Made by a program: the position numbers and the translations under genes
Notes under the pieces: model-generated
Told to the model about the DNA's origin: nothing
Databases searched by the model: none
What the model saw: only the letters and a program-made list of their open reading frames with translations
From: Coffea arabica
Lineage: Eukaryota > Streptophyta > Magnoliopsida > Gentianales > Rubiaceae
Direction: 5' to 3'
NCBI RefSeq assembly: GCF_036785885.1
Contig: NC_092323.1
Location: forward strand, 3,016,501 to 3,080,500
DNA: 64,000 nucleotides
In this document: positions 11,393 through 22,200 of the stretch, in pieces
Numbering within the stretch: the first letter of the stretch is position 1
Layout: every line of letters starts with the position of its first letter

Positions 11393-13910
11393 TCATCTGA
11401 TGCCTAGACTCTTTAATTCGGGTGGAGGAGATATCTTGAGAGACTTTGAGCGTTAAATAGGTATTAAAAGGATTGGAAAATAACAAGACTATATTAGAGA
11501 CCATCCGTAACTATTTGATAGTATCCCAATACACTTAAAAGTATTTGATTGACCTCCCAACTTAATCTTATCTTTATCCGTATATATAATATATCAGGTA
11601 GTTTCACCCTCTATAAAATAGACACTCACGGGTTGTTAAGATCTCAAAAGCCCTTGCTCATATTCTCCTCAACCCTTGCTCAATCGATTCATGTAGTTGT
11701 ATTAACATTTGCATATTTGCAACTTCAGATAGATGTAAATGTAAAAAAGGAAAGTGATGGATACTACTATAATTACAAACTGTCCTGTGGAAAGATGTTG
11801 TTTTGCAAATTGCTCAGCATTTTGCATCCCATAATCTTTGAAACTATTACATTCATCCCTGCAATCGCCTCAGGTGAAGCTAAAAACACTTTCCACCCTA
11901 CTAAAAAAGGTTGTTTGACCTATTCAAAACTTAAAGATTTGTCAACAATAGAACAATTTTTAGAGATTTAGAAACCAAATTTGCAATACTATATTTATGG
12001 CCCTATTTTTGTGTATAACAACTATAGTTATTTATTTGTTCCTGTTCATGTAAAGTACGAGAGAAATGAGAAATAAAGTAACTGAAGCTACGAATGCCGT
12101 GATTTTTCAAATTCTGACTTTTTTCTTTTTACAATAATGTTTTCATCTTTCACACCCATGAAAAAGTCGGTCTATTTCAAGTAAATTCTCTGTATGATAT
12201 TGAAGTTTAAATTCATCTATTGCTAAACTTTTTTACTCAAATGTATGGATTTTAAATGCTAATTGCCTTCAACACTATGGAGGATTTTATTTGTAGAAAT
12301 GGTTTAAAGAATAATATATTTGTTTTTACTGTCTCTCATGGAAAATAGAAGTGACTATATATTAGCTACAACATAAATCTTTATTGACTTGCACTCCCTC
12401 AAAATGGTTCCAATTTAGTACTTTTTTTATTGGTTTGTAAAATGTTCATTTTTTTTAATAGTCCAATGGTATTAAGGGCACTAAAATTGTCTCTCTCCTC
12501 CAACATGAATTTTCTAATATTAATTTTGGTTAGAAGAGTTGACAATGTTACCAAAATGTCAATTCAAGGGGTGCTAAGTGAGATTTTAAAAATTTCAAGG
12601 GAATTAAGTGATACTTCGTGAAACCTCAAAGGAGGTTTCTGAAATTATTCCTTCCTCAAATAGTCAAATTCTTTATAATTGCATTTCAACACATACGAAA
12701 ACAATTGCTATTTTCTTTTCTTGGTTTGTAGATAAATGTATTGTAGTGATTTAATATATGTAAAATAAAAAGGTGATTGAGAAAAATATATCTACGAAAA
12801 TTGTAATTTTTTTTAAAAAAATGGCAATCCAAATAAAAGCATTTACCCTTTCATCGCACCATCTTTGTTGCACTCAAAACTTTTCGAGATTAAACATGCT
12901 TTTGTTGCATAGAATATTAATAAAAAAAAGGTTGGTGATGTCCATCTATTCTACTTTTAAAATCTATCGTAACGAGACAAGTAAAATTGTGGTTTAGTAT
13001 AGTTTTAATCGGTTGTTATACTTTCCACAATATTTTGTGTACGCCTACAAAAAAGTGTTGTACTTCGTACGACATACGGTGTAGAAAATAAAATTCACAC
13101 TTTTAGTAAATTAAAAAAATAAAAAATCATTTATACAACAAAATAATATAAGTGTAAGTTAAAACATATAGCAAGTCGTACTTGTCCCAACTCCCAACTT
13201 CCACAAAAAAAAAAAAAAAAAAAAGTCAATATTCAATAGTGCGGCGTTTATGCCACGTCAGATATTGCTGCCGGATTCTAGACATTTTTTTTTAAAAAAA
13301 TTTTTGGTAAGTTGAACAAGGAACAGGAAGTACAAAATGCGAATGAAAAGGAAAAATAAGTTGCTCTTTTTCTGGCCTACCGGAACCCACAATTTAGGAA
13401 CCCATCAGTGAGAGTTTCTTAGTTAGAAATTTGACGAAAAAATGGAAAGCCCAAATTACTCTAAAAATTCTGCAGGGAAAGTCTTAGGAGGATGTTGCTA
13501 GAAAAAAAAAATTTGTGCGGCTAGTAAAGCAAATATACACTGCAGTGTCTGTGCCATGTCAGATCGATCATGCTCCGAGTCCGAGGGAAAATTCTTAAGT
13601 TTTGGAAATTAAAGTTAGTACGAGAAAAAGGAAGTACGAGAATTCTTTTAAGTTTTGGAAATTAAAGTTGCTCTTTTTTTTTTTTTTTTTTTTAACCTAG
13701 TTAGAGGAATCTACGATTTAAGAAACTTATTAATATGCCTCCTCTTTTTACCCAGAGGAATCCACGATTTTGGAAGCTTATTAGTGATAGTTTCTTAATT
13801 TTTCCTTAAAAAGGTGCAAATTTAACCAAAACGAAAAAAGAAAAACTGAAAGCTCAGAATATGTTAAAGATTCTGCAGAGAAATTATCGACCATAGTCGG
13901 TGAACTTACA
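11393..13910. other. Intergenic between TBL copy B and MADS gene
   Basis: This is AT-rich with several poly-A/poly-T runs (13202-13225, 13673-13693). A 140-codon open frame at 11549-11971 starts without ATG and shows no domain. About 12540-12655 resembles the right end of the GGGATAATTT long-inverted-repeat family found at 32 and 38 kb (word GGAGGTTTCTGAAATTATTCC). The segments 13586-13680 and 13700-13790 repeat phrases such as AAGTTTTGGAAATTAAAGTT. Confidence 0.5.
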
Positions 13911-13917
13911 GAATTAT

Positions 13918-13925
13918 TATATATA
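13918..13925 (+). promoter_or_regulatory. Candidate TATA box of the MADS gene
   Basis: TATATATA lies 102 bp upstream of the ATG of the type I MADS gene, a plausible core-promoter distance. This rests on motif and position only. Confidence 0.45.
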
Positions 13926-14026
13926 CCTACGTACATGGCTGGCAAGGTACGTAGTTTTCCTTCAAATCTTGAGCAAACTGTTTTCTCTGTCCCGAAAGCT
14001 TATACTACTATTATCCTTGTTCAGCA

Positions 14027-14572
14027 ATGGAAGCCACAGTGAAGAGAAAAGGCGGCTCTGGTCGAAAGAAGATTGAAATCAAGAAAATCGAGAACAAGAG
14101 CTACCTGCAAGCCACGTTTTCAAAACGTCGTACGAGTTTGTTCAGGAAGGCTGCGGAACTCAGTGCTACCTGTGGAGTTGACGTTGCCGTGATTGTTCAA
14201 TCTCCAGGAGGAAACGTCTTCGCCGCTGGCGGCCGGTCCTCCGTCACCACCATCGTTGATCGTTATCTTGCGGCAACCTCATCAACCCCTAACAACGCTG
14301 ATCAGTTTCCGCAAGCTGACGGTGGTGGTCAAGAACGTGATCAGGATGAGGAACAGTATGCGCAGATTCTCAAAGAGATTGAGGCTGAAAAGATAAAAGA
14401 GAAAAGTTTAATGGAAAGTCAGGGCGGCGAAGGATTTTGGTGGGAAAGGGGCTTTGATGATCTTGACGTGAATGAACTTGAAGAACATATCGCTGCCATG
14501 GAAACTTTGAGGAAGAATGTATCGGCTAAGGCAGAAGAGAAGGCCAAGGCTAATAATATTGCTGCTTCCTAG
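14027..14572 (+). CDS. Type I (M-alpha-like) MADS-box transcription factor
   Basis: This is an intronless 181-residue protein. Residues about 12-68 form a MADS domain: GRKKIEIKKIENKSYLQ, then FSKRRTSLFRKAAELS and the hydrophobic strand VDVAVIVQSPGG. The single exon, the Gly-rich SPGG..FAAGG end of the domain and the lack of a K-box coiled coil place it in type I, closest to the M-alpha AGL62/AGL29-like group, whose characterised members act in gametophyte and endosperm development. The C-terminal third is acidic and helical (VNELEEHIAAMETLRK), possibly for dimerisation. It is shorter than AGL62. The ATG follows CAGCA and a candidate TATA box lies about 100 bp upstream. Targets cannot be inferred. 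Confidence 0.9.
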   Translation: MEATVKRKGGSGRKKIEIKKIENKSYLQATFSKRRTSLFRKAAELSATCGVDVAVIVQSPGGNVFAAGGRSSVTTIVDRYLAATSSTPNNADQFPQADGGGQERDQDEEQYAQILKEIEAEKIKEKSLMESQGGEGFWWERGFDDLDVNELEEHIAAMETLRKNVSAKAEEKAKANNIAAS

Positions 14573-15692
14573 TGGCACTGGGCTTCCAGTCCATGACTGC
14601 AAGTCCAATTAATTTTCTCTGTGAACTTTGATATTCCTGATTGCAGCGGGTCAATTAGATACTACTATATTACTAGATTAGAAGAATTTATAATTTTTTA
14701 AATTTAATTTTACTTTGTGTTTTGGAAGTGAATAAATATTTATCTAGAATTATCAACTGACTTCTTGTTGAGAAATTCGAGAAACGTAGTGGAAAAAAAA
14801 AAAGAATTACTATCCTTTCCTAATTGTTTTATTTATCTCTCTATTGAAGGCTTTCTCTGTTTGCAGTGGTGGTTCATGAAGATTGACAATGGGTTTAATC
14901 TTTACTCGCATCATCCGATGCACATCACAATTTGGGCTACTATATTTTTGTTCTTAATTTCCTGACATGAGTAGTAGCAAGAATTATATACTGCATGGGT
15001 TTCTTTGGAAGTAAGGGGAGAGCTAACTCTATTGACAAGATGAAGACATCAAGGGAAATCAACAAAAAGAAAGCATATGCCATTTGTTCATTACATGCAT
15101 CCTAGCTAAGAATGGCAATGGAGCGGGTGCCCGCGGGAATATAAATGGGGCGGGGCAGGGGCAGGGATAGGGGCAAAATATTTCCCCCCGCCTTAAAACG
15201 TGGCAGGGGTAGGGAAACATACACCCGCCCCGATCCTCGCATACAATAAAATAAATAAATAAATATATATATATAATACAATCCTAAATTTCTCAAAGTT
15301 GCACCATTACTTACAAGTACAACACTAGTCAGTGTCAACGGCCGCCGCAACAACTGAAGAAATTTCTTAAACTATTGTTGATTTGTTTCTAACGCCCCCC
15401 CCCCCCAAGACTAAGTTATCCAATTCCAACCAGTTTTGCTTCTAACCCTTTTTTATTTCGATCGGTTCCCTTCCTCCGCACTGAATGTAACTTGACTTAT
15501 TATGCTTTATTTCCATCTTGACAGCTTTTTAATCTTATTTAACATTGTTTACAATTGTATTATTGTAAATGAACATTCATGATAAGTTGATTTCTTCCCC
15601 CGCATTGATTGGGATTCACGTACAAATCTATGCACGCCCCGTAGTATATTGTACCTTTTTTATTTTAAATTTCTCAAGCATAATTAATTTTA
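14573..15692. other. Intergenic with two degenerate copies
   Basis: About 15110-15240 begins AAGAATGGCAATGGAGCGGG and is rich in GGGGCGGGG words, resembling one half of the small hAT family at 37219-37345. No intact right end was found. 15338-15482 matches the 5'UTR of the 2H gene and is listed separately. A 13-C run lies near 15393-15406. No gene was recognised. Confidence 0.5.
15338..15482 (+). repeat. Diverged copy of the 2H gene 5'UTR
   Basis: Colinear words are shared with 1767-1972: CGGCCGC, GAAATTTCTT, CCCCAAGACTAAG, TATCCA, TTTTGCT, TCTAACCC, TTTTTTATTTC and CCTCCGCACT. The copy ends before any coding sequence, so only leader or promoter-proximal DNA was duplicated. A C-run inside it is expanded. 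Confidence 0.7.
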
Positions 15693-17238
15693 GGGAGAAC
15701 TGCACAAATAATCCCTCACATATTGCAAATGTGAAAATTTAGTCCCTCAGATCGAAAATGATCAATTTTAGTCCTTATCAAATAAAAAAGGATCAATTTG
15801 AGTCCCTTTTCACTTTTCTGACTGATTTTTGCCCGGAATATCTCACGCGCACACCACGTGACCAACTTTTTAAGGGTAAAAATGCCAAACCACTTATATG
15901 TTGACCAAAACCAAAATGTAAAGGGCGAATACTTCCCAAAATTCTTGATGCTCAAAGACTTGACTGAGTCCAAGAATCCTCTATTCCGTAGTCCTTCATT
16001 ACCCAAATCCCCGCACTAAAAGAAGCAAGAGAAGAAGGAAGAGGAAATTCTTTAGGAAACAAGCAAAGGCAACCATCCAAGGACCCCAGATAAGTGGTTT
16101 GGCATTTTGGTAAGGACTAAAATTGAGATAAGGAAGAAGAAGAAAAGCTCTGCGTAGCTATGGTTTCCATGGCTAGTGCAAGCGCAGCTCCTGCTCGATT
16201 CTCATACGGCAGGCCTCCATTTTCTGCTTCAGAGAAGCCGAGGAGAACGGTGGTGGTGAGGGCTGAAGCCATAAACCCAGGTATCAGGAAGACCGAAGAC
16301 AAAGTGGTGGACTCTGTTGTTATCACCGAACTGAATTTCATTTACCATCTCTTGCGTACTTGATCACTTCCAACTTTTCTGATTACCTTGTTGGATCATG
16401 GAAGGGAAACGTGTTTTCTTTTTCCCTTGTTTTGGGAATTAATCTGTCTGGAAGCCTTGTAGATTCATTCTTTGCTCAAAGTAAAATATGAACTTAACAG
16501 GCCTTTGTATTCAGACACTACCCTCTAGGCATTAAGCCTAAAACACTGATAGAAGTCAATTTTATCGTGAATGCCTAATATTTAATTATGTTAAGTGCGA
16601 ATTCAGGCCATAGCCAGGGGTTTTTGATGACACAGTAAAAGTAAACATTCTTTTGAGCGGTGACGGATTGGTTGACTTGTTGGAGCAGGTGTTGGCGGTC
16701 TGGGACTTTCCCTTTATGCGATGGAAGCCATGTGAAGCACAATAAGGCTACTGGAGACAATGTTGGGCCTCTGCCAGTGAAGAAGCAGTGACTAGTAAAT
16801 GACATAGCACTATTATACATTCTTGAATATTCCAAACTTGGTGCAGCATAGTATATCGTGTTCTGATGGGGAAATCTTTGTATGTTCTTAATGCAATATG
16901 ATGATCTCTATCTGGAGTTGTAATAAAGTGATAGTTTTCTACTCCTGTAGTGGAAATTCCTTCTGATTTCAACTAGTTCAATCAGAACCGGAAAAGTGGT
17001 TTTGGCCCTTTACATTTTGGTTTTGGTCAACATATAAGTGGTTTGGCATTTTTACCCTTGAAAAGTTGGCCACGTGGTATGCACGTAAGATATTCCGGGC
17101 AAAAATCAGTCGGAAAAGTGAAAAGGGACTCAAATTGATCCTTTTTTATTTGATAAGGACTAAAATTGATCATTTTCGATCTGAGGGACTAAATTTTCAC
17201 ATTTGCAATATATGAGGGACTATTTGTGCAGTTCTCCC
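15693..17238. mobile_element. Pack-MULE (Mutator-like) carrying a NEET gene copy
   Basis: Terminal inverted repeats of about 232 bp (15693-15924 and 17005-17238) begin GGGAGAACTGCACAAATA. A perfect 9-bp duplication TTAATTTTA lies at 15684-15692 and 17239-17247, as expected for Mutator-like insertion. No transposase is present. The 1.08-kb interior is a captured host gene segment, so this fits the Pack-MULE definition. The repeats still match closely over their length, suggesting a fairly young insertion. Open frames on the minus strand within the left repeat are only repeat sequence. Confidence 0.92.
16160..16791 (+). pseudogene. Captured CDGSH iron-sulfur (NEET) protein gene, incomplete
   Basis: The interior of the Pack-MULE encodes two parts of a plant NEET protein, a chloroplast/mitochondrial 2Fe-2S protein in characterised plants. 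Part one (16160-16333, 58 codons) has a Ser/Ala-rich transit-like start and the conserved segment RRTVVVRAEAINP through VVDSVV. Part two (16690-16791) encodes [16 protein letters not shown] through to a natural TGA and includes three of the four cluster ligands. About 350 nt of intron-like DNA separates them. The roughly ten residues that should join them, including the first ligand cysteine of C-x-C, were not found. After part one the frame reads into NFIYHLLRT and stops. 3'UTR-like sequence with AATAAAG follows. Likely non-functional as a cluster protein, but it has a possible N-terminal peptide. Confidence 0.85.
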
Positions 17239-17247
17239 TTAATTTTA

Positions 17248-19211
17248 TCTTACTCTAAAAGGGAGGGGGAGCTTCAAAGTGTATGAGAAGCTAGAGAGGA
17301 AAAACCCAACTGGATTATGTGCAAAAATTCGAAAACTCGACCTAAAGCTAAATAGACTTTTAAATGTCTCATTGGCGGCCAATGTTACATTGTGCTCCTA
17401 ATAAAAGTTTACTCTTTATATGATTGACTATTCATGTATGGGTCGAAATAGATAACCTTTTCAATTACGCTATGTGAGCAGAGTGTTGACGTGTTCAATC
17501 TTAACTCACATAAAATTAGGAGCGTAAACGAGTTTAAACAAGTTGAACATTTAATATTCAAACTTATTTGATTATTTTTGCGAGTTTAAAATTTTGTTCA
17601 AACTTGATTTGTTTACTTCTCGAGTCGAGCTCGAGCGAATTTTTTTCGAGTTGAACTTGAGTAGCCTTAAGTTTTTATATAAGTTTCATTTATATGCTAA
17701 TTAAGCCAAGCTCAAACTAAATTTAAAAGTTTATCAAATACAAAATGCGTTTTAAACTTGATTTGATTAGCTAGTGAGCTAAAATCGAATAAGCTCTTAT
17801 AGAGTCGAGGTTGATTCGAATATCAAATAATTTGGTTCATCTTTCAACTCTATATAAAAATATCATTCATTTAAGTCTAAAATTAGCTCAGCTATGCTCA
17901 CATTTTTATAGCTCATGCTCGTTTGACAAAAAGAAAATGTTGAGTATTGGGCCTAATTCGAGCAGACTTAAATTCATGTCATGCATTTTTCATGTTCGAA
18001 AAATCTAGTTAAACTAAACAACCATTCAATCCATAAAATATCTAAATTTAAGTTGCAATATCCAATTTCATGAGAAAAAATAATATAGTTTATCATAACA
18101 TCTATGAACTTATCAACTAGAGATTGCAAAAGAATAACTTTTCATAAAATTAGCCATCTAAATTTCAATAATTAGATGTTGCTTCAATATATGTGCATGT
18201 GTGTATATTACATAAAATAGTAACTGAGTCCCTTAATATATATATATATATAGGCAAAAACTTGGGTAAAATTGAGCCATTAGGTTTACAAAGATGTTGT
18301 AGATCTAGTGGCAGCTAAAATTTTGCAAAATTGAGCCATTAGGTTTACAAATATGGATCTACCCAAATAGTGGCCATACATATGTGTTGTGTAGGTCGAG
18401 TATTAAGTGGGTTGAATTCAGTGCAATCCAAACTCCGCTCAAATGCAAATCCAGCAAAATATTTTTAACCAAACTCAGTAATGTTCACATAGCATAAAGC
18501 TCAGCCCATTAAATTTAGGGCCGAGTGAGCTGAGTTTGTGCTAGCCCAATCCAATTGATAAGTCTAGAAATAGATACAAAAGGACATCACAGCGAAAGGA
18601 AAATGTTTTTGCCACCAGAAGCGTCAAGCCTTCAACGCCTCTCTGTCCAGACCCCTAGATCAGACAGCGGGGAAGAGCAAGGGTTGCTAAGGCCTAGACT
18701 AGTACGCATTGGACTCTGGTGCCTGAAGCACATGGGCTTGAGGCAGTTACGAGGAACAAGAAGCTCATGCCACATTTTCACTTTCCCGCCAAAAGGCCCA
18801 GACGTTCTCTTCATCTCCCGTATCAGTTTATAATTTTGATGCTTTACTGTTGTTGGTCCTCCTGACTATACTGGAGACTGTGTGACCGAACAGACCTTCG
18901 GTCTTCAGCTTCGAAAGGGGAGGCTGCTGGTTTGAGAAGTGTAAACTCCTCGCTTGCCAGCTCATTCACCTCGATTTCCACTCTCATAATTAGGGTTTGT
19001 TTCTTCCTTTATTTCTTTCGAAAATGAAAAAGAAAGAAAGAAATTCAAGACCTCGTTGGTAGAATGCATGCTGATCGTTTCCGGAACTTTTATTTTTAGG
19101 TCAAATTGGGTTCCTTTATTTTTAGGTCAAATTGGGTGCAACAAAGAGTAATTTTGTGGCTTGCTGGTGATTTGTACAGCGTTTTCGAGTAGAAATAAAA
19201 TAAGGCGTCAA
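17248..19211. other. Intergenic and RNase H 5'UTR
   Basis: The first kilobase is AT-rich with repeated CGAGTT/GAGCTCGAGC words (17540-17990), resembling the interior of degraded hAT-type elements, though I found no matched ends. A short TA run lies at 18236-18252. Sequence from about 18950, including TTAGGGTTTGTTTCTTCC, is likely the leader of the RNase H gene. An open frame at 18555-18833 has no recognisable domain. Confidence 0.45.
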
Positions 19212-22200
19212 ATGGGGGACGAAAGGGACGTCTTTTGGGTGGTACGAAAGGGGGATATGATTGGGGTTTACAAGAGCATGAGTGATCTCCAATCTCTGCT
19301 TCGCGCCTCGGTAATGTTATTCTCCGGCGATTATTCTTTTCCTTTTTCCCCCCTTCTAATTTGAGCTATTCTTAGTAGTTCAGTTACTATTTATGGAGTT
19401 TAGTTAATTGTGTTTTTTTTCCCTAATGGAGTTTTCTAACGGCTAATATATTGCTGTTAGTTTGTAAAATCTTTTAGCTGAGTGTTCACTCTAAGCTGTG
19501 AAGGACTAGAAATTGCAGTTTTTCGTGCGCTGTCCGGAAATTGGTTTTTGTTTTAGAAAATTAGGCTGCCTTGAGATGCAAGAGGAGTGGTTATTCTTGT
19601 TAAAGAATCTTCTTCGGCTGAGTTACTTATTCCAATTCCATTTAGATATAGAGAGAACGTAAGCTGAGGAGTATCCTGCCACTCGTGGACTTAAGAACGC
19701 AATATATTCTATAGATCTTTTCGGACATGCTGTTTCCTGCCCTTTTTGAAATGTGTGCTAACAAACTGGTTGTGTAACTTGTGTTGACGTCAACTTTTGC
19801 TGTACTTTATTTCTGGCCACTGAACTGTTTCTGCACTTTTCTTAGATGAAGTTAAATTTTTAGGAAAATGTAACTGATCTAACCCATTGCTATAATTTTT
19901 CAATGTTTTCAGGTGAATGATCCTTCCATTAGTCTATGTAAGGGGTATTGCTTGTCTAAAGAAGCTGAGGAGTATCTTGCTTCTCGTGGACTTAAGAACG
20001 CAATATATTCTGTTGATGCTGCTGATGTTCAAGAAGATCTTTTTGGACATACTGTTTCTTGCCCTTTTCGGGTTAGATATTCTTATTTTTCGGTGCATTG
20101 AACTCTTCTATTCCCTATATCTTGTTAAAAGATTAGAGTTTCCTGACTTGTTCTAGTCTGATAGTGTGTGTTGCTGAGGTCTGTGTTGATGAGTAAGTCC
20201 TTAATTTGGAATCCTGAATAGGGGATTTCTACCGAGATCAATCCCTTGCCATGTCTCTTTAATTAATATTCTGTGGATGCATGTTCTGATCCTGTTTCCA
20301 AGATGTAATTGCATTCTCAAGATCCTTTTTTAATATTTTTTTAGCATTCTCAAGTTCATTTTAGCACAATTGAGTTATGCCATTTGCTAGAAATGCAAGC
20401 ATAAAGTAGTTATTTACTGCATAAAGCAATGCAAACATCTTAAAATTCTATCTGATTGTGCTCTGTCTGATTGTTTCAGCAACCGGCTCCCACAAAAGAG
20501 AAAGCGGCTGTCAAGAACTTTCCTCAAAAGGGTTTGCAGGTGAACATCAAAATGAATGTAATACTGCATGCCTTTGTTTTGATGCTAGACTTTGGTATAG
20601 AAAAAATTTGGAGAAGTTTTATTAGGCGCCTAAGCTGTCAAGAATATGTTGACACTAGACTTTCCTTTAGTGTTGAGGTGGTGTAATAGTGTATTTAAGA
20701 TAGCAGGGTCATCAACATAAGTTACAATAGCCCAAGCATGCAGTATTCCCAACTAAAAGTAGATGCCGGAGTCTTTATCTTTTGGTTTGCTGTTTGTGAA
20801 GTGTTTCTTCTTAGTCTGGTAGGTTATCTTGTTTAATTTCTTTCCTGCACATTTTTTTTTCCTTATGACCTATTGATTGTTGACCTTGGTAGGGAAAAGT
20901 GCTAGTAGTTATTTGTTGGGGATATCATCACTGTAACGAGGTTTTTTTTATCTTTTCCTTTTTCATGCACAGGAGGTAGCTGGATCAGCTTCTTTCTCAG
21001 CCAATCCTCAACAAAAGCATCCCAAAGTTGATAATTTCCTTAAAGTTCCTCCAGTTTCTTCTTATTGCGTAAGTTTTCATTATATTAAAAACCAGTTTCT
21101 AGAGTCACTTGTATGGACTGTTAATTGCATTTCACATGCTTTCAAAGGGCTCCTAGATTAGATTTGAAACCTGAAGCACTTGTAAGCTGCATTATGGCTT
21201 CAAATAAACTTTGCAGCTATTCATTTTCCTTTAGAAAACAGCAAGAAACTTAAGATCCTTCTCTGGCTTTTTCTCTGATGTTGGTTATGGTTTTTACTTT
21301 GTGCTTATACGCATCTAGCTAGATATGAAGACGGGTGCCCTAAGTTTACATTATGCATGAGCAACTTAATTGGAACTTAGATATCTGGCCTTTCTATGGA
21401 TAAAGAAGTAACCATCCATCTAAAATCATCTTCAATGCTGATGCAGGAGGACTTTGTTTTCTGCAGAATGTGCTTCTATATTAGTTGATAAATGCATATA
21501 ATGTGAATCTAGTCTATACAAATTTCATGCATATTGAATAGGTTAAACTCTGATTACAAATACAGTGTTCCTGTATTGTTGAGTTTGACGGTGCTTCAAA
21601 GGGAAATCCTGGACTTGCTGGCGCAGGTGCTGTTGTACGAGCTGCAGACTGAAGTATGGTATGCCTAAAATGTTGATATTCATATTTTGTACATGGCTAT
21701 TTTTTGAGTAACTTGTAGCTCACAAATCTGAATGACATTTTGGAAGGTTTATCGATTGCGTGAAAGGTTGGGTGTTGCAACTAACAATGCTGCAGAATAT
21801 CAAGGCGCAATTTTAGGTTTGAAGTTTGCTCTTGAAAAAGGGTTTAAGCACATACGTGTTCAAGGAGATTCCAAACTTGTCTGCATGCAGGTTAGTTCCA
21901 TTCATGATACCTTGAAAGCTATTTTGAACTTAGGATCATCCTGTTGCTCTACGCATTTGTTCTTTTTCTTTTATGGGTTTTTGATTCTTGTTTATGTCTT
22001 TCTGGTTCTCCTTTGCATTTTAAAGTGTAAATGGACTGTACTTTCTCATCAATTAGTGTTTTCTGAAATACAAGGAACCTCTGTACTGTTAACTCCTAGA
22101 GTGTTTTACCTGATTACTTGAGCTAAAAAATGTTGGAAAAGAGTTACCTTGTGGTTTTCCAATTATTAAGAATGCCTTGCTTGTCAACTCTTAAATGCAC

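Noticed and set aside
11549-11971. 140-codon open frame
   Set aside because: No ATG start, no recognisable domain, AT-driven composition and no splice partners.
15716-16006. Minus-strand 96-codon open frame
   Set aside because: It falls largely in the left terminal repeat of the Pack-MULE, and the same words recur in the right repeat, so it is repeat sequence.
18555-18833. Overlapping frames on both strands near 18.6-18.8 kb
   Set aside because: No start context, domain or splice structure; probably unspecific leader-side sequence of the RNase H locus.
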